Source: Hemileia vastatrix
Lineage: Eukaryota; Basidiomycota; Pucciniomycetes; Pucciniales; Zaghouaniaceae
Reading direction: 5' to 3'
Assembly: GCA_030280995.1 (NCBI GenBank)
Contig: JASXTE010000013.1
Coordinates: 13,977,501-14,041,500 of the forward strand
DNA: 64,000 nucleotides
In this document: piece after piece, positions 58,929 through 64,000 of the stretch
Position numbering within the stretch: the stretch's first letter is position 1
How the letters are laid out: each line of letters starts with the position of its first letter
Program-made: the position numbers and the translations under genes
The notes under the pieces: generated by a model
Seen by the model: the letters and a program-made list of their open reading frames with translations, nothing else
What the model was told of the DNA's origin: nothing
Database searches by the model: none

Positions 58929-59530
58929 ATGAATTTTGAGAATGCTGAAATCATTAAGGATATACAAGCTTGTAACTTAAAAATGACACCTTTTATGGTT
59001 ACAGCAAACATTTCTTGAGTAAATGTTAATATAGTATTGGACACAGGAGCTGCTGGTTCTGTTGTTTCTGAAAATAAATTACAGAAACTTGATAGTGATT
59101 ATAAGTCAAAGCTTGAAACCCTTCAAAGTAAAAATTGGAGATGTTTTGGATAATTACTGCACCCCATTGGTAGATACAAAGCTTCTGTTTTCTTTAAGCA
59201 TCAACATGGTTATGTTAGAGTAATTTATGACTTTGTAGGAATTGATAAACTAATTTTAGTAGCTGTTTTATCATTGAAAACAACATTCTGAATAAATTTG
59301 GCGTAAAATTAGACCCTGCTAATAATAATTTAACAATTGGAATGAATGTTAAAGTAAAATTTAAAATAAAGTCTTTTAACACAGTCTTACACATTGAGTC
59401 AGTCATAGATATTCCTTGCAAAGGAAGATAATACAATGAGATGGAACTTCTGGAAACATAAATTTTAAAAGCATCATTTGACACTCAGATGAATGAAACT
59501 GAGAAGAAAAAAAAATTTGGACTTAATTAA
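58929..59530 (+). pseudogene. Element D aspartic protease
   Basis: VNIVLDTGAAGSVVSENKLQ gives an intact D-T-G active site near 59035-59065. The following NWRCFG..PIGRYKASVFF matches B2 (WRGYGSVFSPIGKYKATVFF). Stops at 59018 (TGA), at 59152 (TAA) and in the C-terminal part break the frame. Confidence 0.85.
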
Positions 59531-60470
59531 ATTATTTCCAATAGCTTTTGCACATGGGACCAATGAGCTTAGCCTTATAAAAGATCATGAGATGAAGATG
59601 AGTTTAACCTGTGATATAGATGATATTTCTGAGAGTCTTAAAAAGAAACCATAAACTTCTTCACCAATGAAGCGGTAAGACATAGAGGATAACTATATGA
59701 TGTTATTAAAAATGTATATTTTTGAGAAGGTTGAAACTACACCAAAATATTGTGTAATATCACCAGTGCCAATTTCTTATGAACAAGATAAAGTAAGACT
59801 GTGCAGTGATTATAGAGCATTAAATAAATTTACAGTAGATGATATTTATCCCTTTCCAAGGATTTCCTCTATACATGCTACCCTTAAAGGTGCTAAATAC
59901 ATTAGTTGCCTAGATGGAAATAAAGGGTACCATCAAATTCCTATTAAAAAGAATTCAAAGATCTTTTTGTTGATAACAACACATATGGGAGTATAAATAT
60001 ATGTCAGAATGCCATTTAGAGCATAAAAAACTCTCTTTCAGTATTTGAGAAGTTAAGGAATAAAACATTCCATAATGAAATGATTGAGGGACGGTAAATG
60101 GTATAAATTAATGACATCATAGGGTTCTCTAAGATATATGATGAAAACTTAATCCATTTAAAGAAGGTATTTCAAAAGATAGATGAAATAAAAATGACCC
60201 TTGCTTTAAAAAAATGTAACATTGGGTTAGAGTCTTTAAAAAATCTTGGTCATATTGTATCTGTCTTACAAATATGTGTAGACCATAATAAGGTAGCTGC
60301 AATCAAGAATATTGGAATTCCTTAGAATGTAAAGGATATACAATCTTCTATTGCTATGTGTTGTTAATAAAGAAAATATAAAAAGAACTACCAAATAATT
60401 TCTGCACCATTGACCACACTGATAAAGAAATTAGAAGCTTTTATTTGGAATAATGAATGAAAATAGGCTT
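59531..60470 (+). pseudogene. Element D reverse transcriptase (dyad altered)
   Basis: The open part 59697-59996 reads TTPKYCVISPVPISYEQDKVRLCSDYRALNKFTVDDIYPFPRIS and on to GYHQIPI, the fingers and palm of Ty3/Gypsy RT with the first catalytic Asp (SCLDGNKG). After MPF the frame has stops. The dyad reads INDIIGFSK with a stop before it, so YIDD has become (stop)-I-N-D (around 60104-60115). GHIVSVLQICVDHNKVAAIK follows. Confidence 0.88.
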
Positions 60471-61030
60471 TTTATAAGTTGAAAGAATTATTGATGACAG
60501 CTCCTATATTATGATTACCAGATTTTCAATTACCTTTTGTATTATATACTGATGCAAGTTTTATTGGTTTGGGTGCTGCTTTGCATCAAAAACAACTTAT
60601 TGAAGTTAAAATGTCAGAAGTATTAATTTTCCATATTTCACATACTCTAAGAAGTAGTTGATAAAAGTATGGTGCTACTCAACTTGAATTTTTGGCAGAA
60701 GTATGGGCTCTTGAGAAGCTACATTATTACCTTGAAGACCAAAAATTTGAGTTAATAACTGAATGTAGTGCAGTTTAGTCACTCTTAAACATGAAAACTC
60801 CTAAAAGACATATGTTTAGATGGCAATTAGCTGAACAAGAGTACAGAGGATGGATGACTATTACACATAGAGAAGGAACTTTACACTCTAATTTAGATCT
60901 GTTATCTAGAGTACCTCTACCTAATAATGATGATAATCCAGCTTATGTTCCTGAAACAGATATTATTAACATTTTTTGGAGTTTATATTGTAGAACTTGA
61001 GGAGGAATTTATGCAATCAATTCTGGATAA
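60471..61030 (+). pseudogene. Element D RNase H
   Basis: [71 protein letters not shown] and [11 protein letters not shown] are typical. The first Asp, the Glu and the last Asp are kept. The middle TDC segment reads TECSAV, a change of Asp to Glu. Several stops are present. Confidence 0.85.
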
Positions 61031-61959
61031 TTATGCTTCAGATCCTGAATTGAGTAAACTTACTACAATATTGAATGAACCATTTAATGCTTCAATTAGT
61101 GTTTTGATATAAACATTACCACAAAAGTATAGGGAAGCATTAGAAAAAGGAAAATTTTTCCATGGAGGATGGTTTTATATATTAAAGGAATAAATCAAGG
61201 AATGTAATAGTAATTCCCCCTTCAATGAAGGAGTTAATGTCAAGTATATGGCATAATTATATACTAGTAGGTCATTTTGACTTCCATTAAACATTAGCCA
61301 GAGTAAAAAATACTGCTTGGTAGATTAACACGTCCAATGATTTTCAAAAATTTGTTGAGACATATGATCCTTGTCAAAAACCTAAAAGATTAAAAGGCAA
61401 AAGAGCTGATTTATTACAACAAATTTAGCAACCAAAAGCTCTATGGGAAATATTCAACATGGACTTTGCAACAGGTTTTCCAATAGCAATACATAAGAGT
61501 TATAAATCCTGCTGGGTAATTGTAGATAGATTTACAAAAATGTGTAAATTTACTCCTACCCACAAAGAGCTTTTTGCAAAGGACTTAGCTTTTTTATGGT
61601 GGAAACAAATATTAAATATAGCAGGATTCCCCAAATCAATAGTTTCAGACAGAGATCCAAAATTTAATTCTGAGTTCTGCACATCACTTATGGATGTTTC
61701 AGGGTGTCAATTAAAACTTTCTACATCAAAACATCCACAAACTGATGTACTAGCGGAAAGAGTGATAATAATTTTAGTAGATATAATAAAAATATATTGT
61801 GCTTTTTGTCTTGAATTTAAAAAAAATGACAAATTCACTCATGATTGGGTAACACTTATACCGGGTTTAGAATTTGCATACAATAGTCCAGTACATTCTG
61901 TAACTGGCAAAAAGCCATTTGAGTTATGGTTGAGTTATAAAATTGGTGCCCCCTCTTAA
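61031..61959 (+). pseudogene. Element D integrase (catalytic triad kept)
   Basis: The zinc-finger region (VGHFDFH.., DPCQKPK) is partly lost. The core 61459-61959 is one open frame of 166 residues with all three acidic residues: FNMDFATGFP, SDRDPKFNSEF and TDVLAERV. FTHDWVTLIPGLEFAYNS and TGKKPFELWL complete it. It is the least damaged integrase in the window. A stop at 61427 separates it from the zinc finger. Confidence 0.9.
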
Positions 61960-61980
61960 GATCTTAATAAATTACCTAGA

Positions 61981-62364
61981 TTGGATATCCATCCAGGTAC
62001 AAAATCTTTTCTTCAAATGCAACAATTATGCAGAGAGCATCCTCAAGAATGTATAAATAAGGCATTTAAGTATGAGAAGAAAAGATGGGATAAAGCCCAT
62101 AAAGAGAAAATGTTAAAAGAGAATGATAAAGTCCTTATTTTTACACTACATTTCAATTTAAATCCAGTATTTCCAACTTCTCTTATAAAACCATACCATT
62201 CTAATGATACTGTTATATTTTCAAGAAGATTGGGAAGGCATAAACAGAAACCTGAAGAAATAGTTGAAAAACCAGAAATTGAAAAGATACTTAAAAAGAG
62301 ACACCTTTCAAAAGATAAGGGAGTTTATTATTTATTAAGGTTTAATAAAATCAATTTAATATGA
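61981..62364 (+). pseudogene. Element D integrase tail lacking the GPY/F core
   Basis: The open frame DIHPGTKSFLQMQQLCREHPQE.. matches B2 29289. Directly after LHFNL it continues NPVFPTSLIKPY, whereas B2 has 36 extra residues there (the DPFVGPFVVRRMFGDNAVEV domain). The loss is exactly in frame. The chromodomain-like end (IEKILKKRHLS..YYLLRF) is kept but cut by a stop. Confidence 0.85.
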
Positions 62365-62534
62365 CCAGTGGATTCCAGAAAATAAAATTTTTGATCTTAA
62401 AATCTCTTGAAAAAGTTTAAATCCATATAATCCTGTAAAAATTCAGAATATATTTAATAGAAAATTAAAAATTTATTTTTCTATTCACTCCTTACTTATT
62501 AATTAAATCTCTTAACATTTTATTTTTATTTTTT

Positions 62535-62547
62535 TAGGGGGGGGGAG
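62535..62547 (+). promoter_or_regulatory. Element D polypurine tract
   Basis: AGGGGGGGGGGAG stands directly before the 3' LTR start TGGTAGAC. Confidence 0.85.
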
Positions 62548-63721
62548 TGGTAGACTAGGTATCCCCAGGATTGAGTAATTCTTATTTTTAAAACAAGATA
62601 AGCTTAATTACATTAAGCTTATAAGCTAAAATTAAGGTTAAAATACTTAAATATATGGTTATAATACCTATATATATAATTATTACACTATTATAGGACT
62701 TATAGTAGTTTAAATAGCTTATCAATAGCCTTATAACAATTATTAAGGTGTTAATGGTGTCATAATATACTTATCTTAGTGATATTAAGTAATTAAATAC
62801 AGAAATAAGCTTATATGTAAACATAAACCTCATATTCAATGAAATATGTAGTTATATTATGTATATTTAAGTCTATAGGTGGGTTTTAACCTCTAAAAAG
62901 CCTATAAACTTTATTTTTCTGCTTATTTTAGGTCATATGGACGTATTCAATGGACTCTCAATGCCTACCCAAGCATATACACCCTTTTCAGGCACACATA
63001 TCCAGTTTGGACAACTTAATCTGCTTCCTTTGATGGATTTTCACAAATTTATGGGTTGAAATATGATTACTGGGTTAATATGGTTGCTCAGGGATGTTTT
63101 TGGGGGCTTGGAAAGTTGATTTTGTTCCTTTATATTCTTTGGGTTTCATTATATACTCTTTGGATGAGTTATTTTACCTGTTTCTTTATGATATCTTCTT
63201 TCATCTGTTTATTCTATTTATGGTATGGGTCTATGATATCTTTAATTGTGATGGAGGGTCCTTACTAAAGTTCTGGGTGTTTAAAAGTTTGAAGTGGACT
63301 CCATGGGGAGATGATGGGCCTAAACAGTGCTGTAATTTCTAGGGAGAGAAGGTGACATCATCTGGATTGAAGGTCTGTGCACTCCAGCGGATTTTGGTAT
63401 AAGTAAGGAAGAATTTGAAGGGTTATTGGTCATCACTTAATTACTACAATTCAAATAAAGATTATTAAAAAATTATTATCATATTTTTAATATATTTTAA
63501 GGCATTTTTAAATTGATATTATCTTTATATAAGTTATAACTATATTTTCTTTATCTATTTTCTACCACTAGCATGCAAAAAATCAGTGTTGTGAGTTTAT
63601 TTGAGAACAACTATTTTATTAGTCTTCCCCTGAGGTTTAATCACTAAATAATTTATCAATAAGTAGTAGGACCATTAATATTTACTATCAAATCATATTT
63701 AGATACTAGCATACACTGACA
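62548..63721 (+). repeat. Element D 3' LTR
   Basis: It starts TGGTAGACTAGGTATCC and ends ACACTGACA. It matches the 5' LTR end to end. It includes open frames at 63056-63268 and 63094-63342 that correspond to those in the other LTR copies. Confidence 0.92.
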
Positions 63722-64000
63722 GCAGGCATCCCTAATGATCCAAATACTTGATCTTATTCCCATTGAGCTGAATACTTTGATTCCATTCTCACTGAGACAA
63801 ATACTTTTTATTCCATTCTCATGAGCAAAAAACTTTTATTTCACTCACTTTGAGCCTCATACTATGATTCCATTCTCACTGGGATTCCTACTCAGCCAAA
63901 TATAATGATTACATTCTTGCCATAAGCTCCTCCAAGTTCCACCTAAATAGTCTACCAGAGAGACCCACTAAATCTAAATCCTAACCTTCTTGTATTTTTC
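63722..64000 (-). mobile_element. Family E internal fragment, right of element D
   Basis: It continues the family E fragment from 55001. CCACCTAAATAGTCTACCA matches 45386-45404. It contains the 29-bp repeat expansion listed next and runs off the window. Confidence 0.75.
63738..63925. repeat. About six 29-bp tandem units
   Basis: The consensus unit is GAGCCAAATACTTTGATTCC followed by ATTCTCACT. Units diverge by several bases each. The equivalent place in the other family E copy (45338-45370) has only one unit, so this array grew after the copies separated. Confidence 0.85.

Larger units (their letters stand above)
55002..63721 (+). mobile_element. Full-length Ty3/Gypsy element D (decayed)
   Basis: Two LTRs (1178 and 1174 bp), gag, protease, RT, RNase H, integrase, tail and polypurine tract are all in order. 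The flanking 5 bp GTGGG (54997-55001) and GCAGG (63722-63726) agree at three positions, and the empty site is visible at 45319-45330, which confirms the ends. The LTRs differ at many positions, so the insertion is old. All coding regions have stops. Confidence 0.92.

Noticed and set aside
1..64000. tRNA or rRNA genes
   Set aside because: I looked for conserved promoter-box and arm sequences and saw none that I could support. A dedicated tRNA scan would be the decisive test.

Overview
The window is AT-rich eukaryotic DNA with no ordinary single-copy housekeeping gene that I can recognise. It is almost entirely transposable elements nested inside one another. The Ty3/Gypsy polyproteins with short chromodomain-like tails, and a PIF/Harbinger element with a Myb/SANT-like partner protein, resemble families I associate with rust fungi (Pucciniales, for example large TE-rich genomes such as Austropuccinia). 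That assignment is from memory and was not checked by a search. Introns are short (60-75 bp) with GT-AG ends, which fits a fungus.

Layout. 1-2222: a short dispersed repeat, then a striking run of about 13 consecutive GC-rich hairpins (1501-2222). 2223-8060: gene-free AT-rich DNA with two (AT)n tracts. 8062-9013: a perfect palindrome, a TATA box and a spliced two-exon gene with a Cys-rich motif. 9600-16400: Gypsy family A on the minus strand. 16880-18612: a truncated Harbinger copy. 18613-33763: an old minus-strand Gypsy element (B-old). It is split inside its reverse transcriptase by a complete plus-strand Gypsy element (B2, 21454-30624). B2 itself carries a 260-bp MITE in its 5' LTR and a solo LTR (26214-27342, target duplication CCTTC) in its reverse transcriptase. 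34507-46990: remains of an LTR element (family E). This was hit by a solo LTR (target duplication CTAAT), which was in turn hit by a 7.4-kb PIF/Harbinger element (37246-44641). 47014-49877: two LTRs of one family, one inserted into the other in opposite orientation, forming a large palindrome, plus a partial third copy. 50261-54590: two more family E LTRs around a deletion derivative of family A. 55002-63721: a full-length but decayed Gypsy element D that sits in another family E fragment.

No mobile element here looks intact. All four recognisable Gypsy reverse transcriptases have lost an aspartate of the catalytic dyad, each element has stops or frameshifts, and LTR pairs have diverged. The best-preserved catalytic proteins are the Harbinger transposase (D, D and E all visible) and the integrase of element D.

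The items most worth a second look are the hairpin chain at 1501-2222, the inner part of the Harbinger element (an unrecognised third gene plus a C-rich/hairpin/G-rich foldback), and the spliced gene lying antisense beside Gypsy A, with a possible relative in family E.
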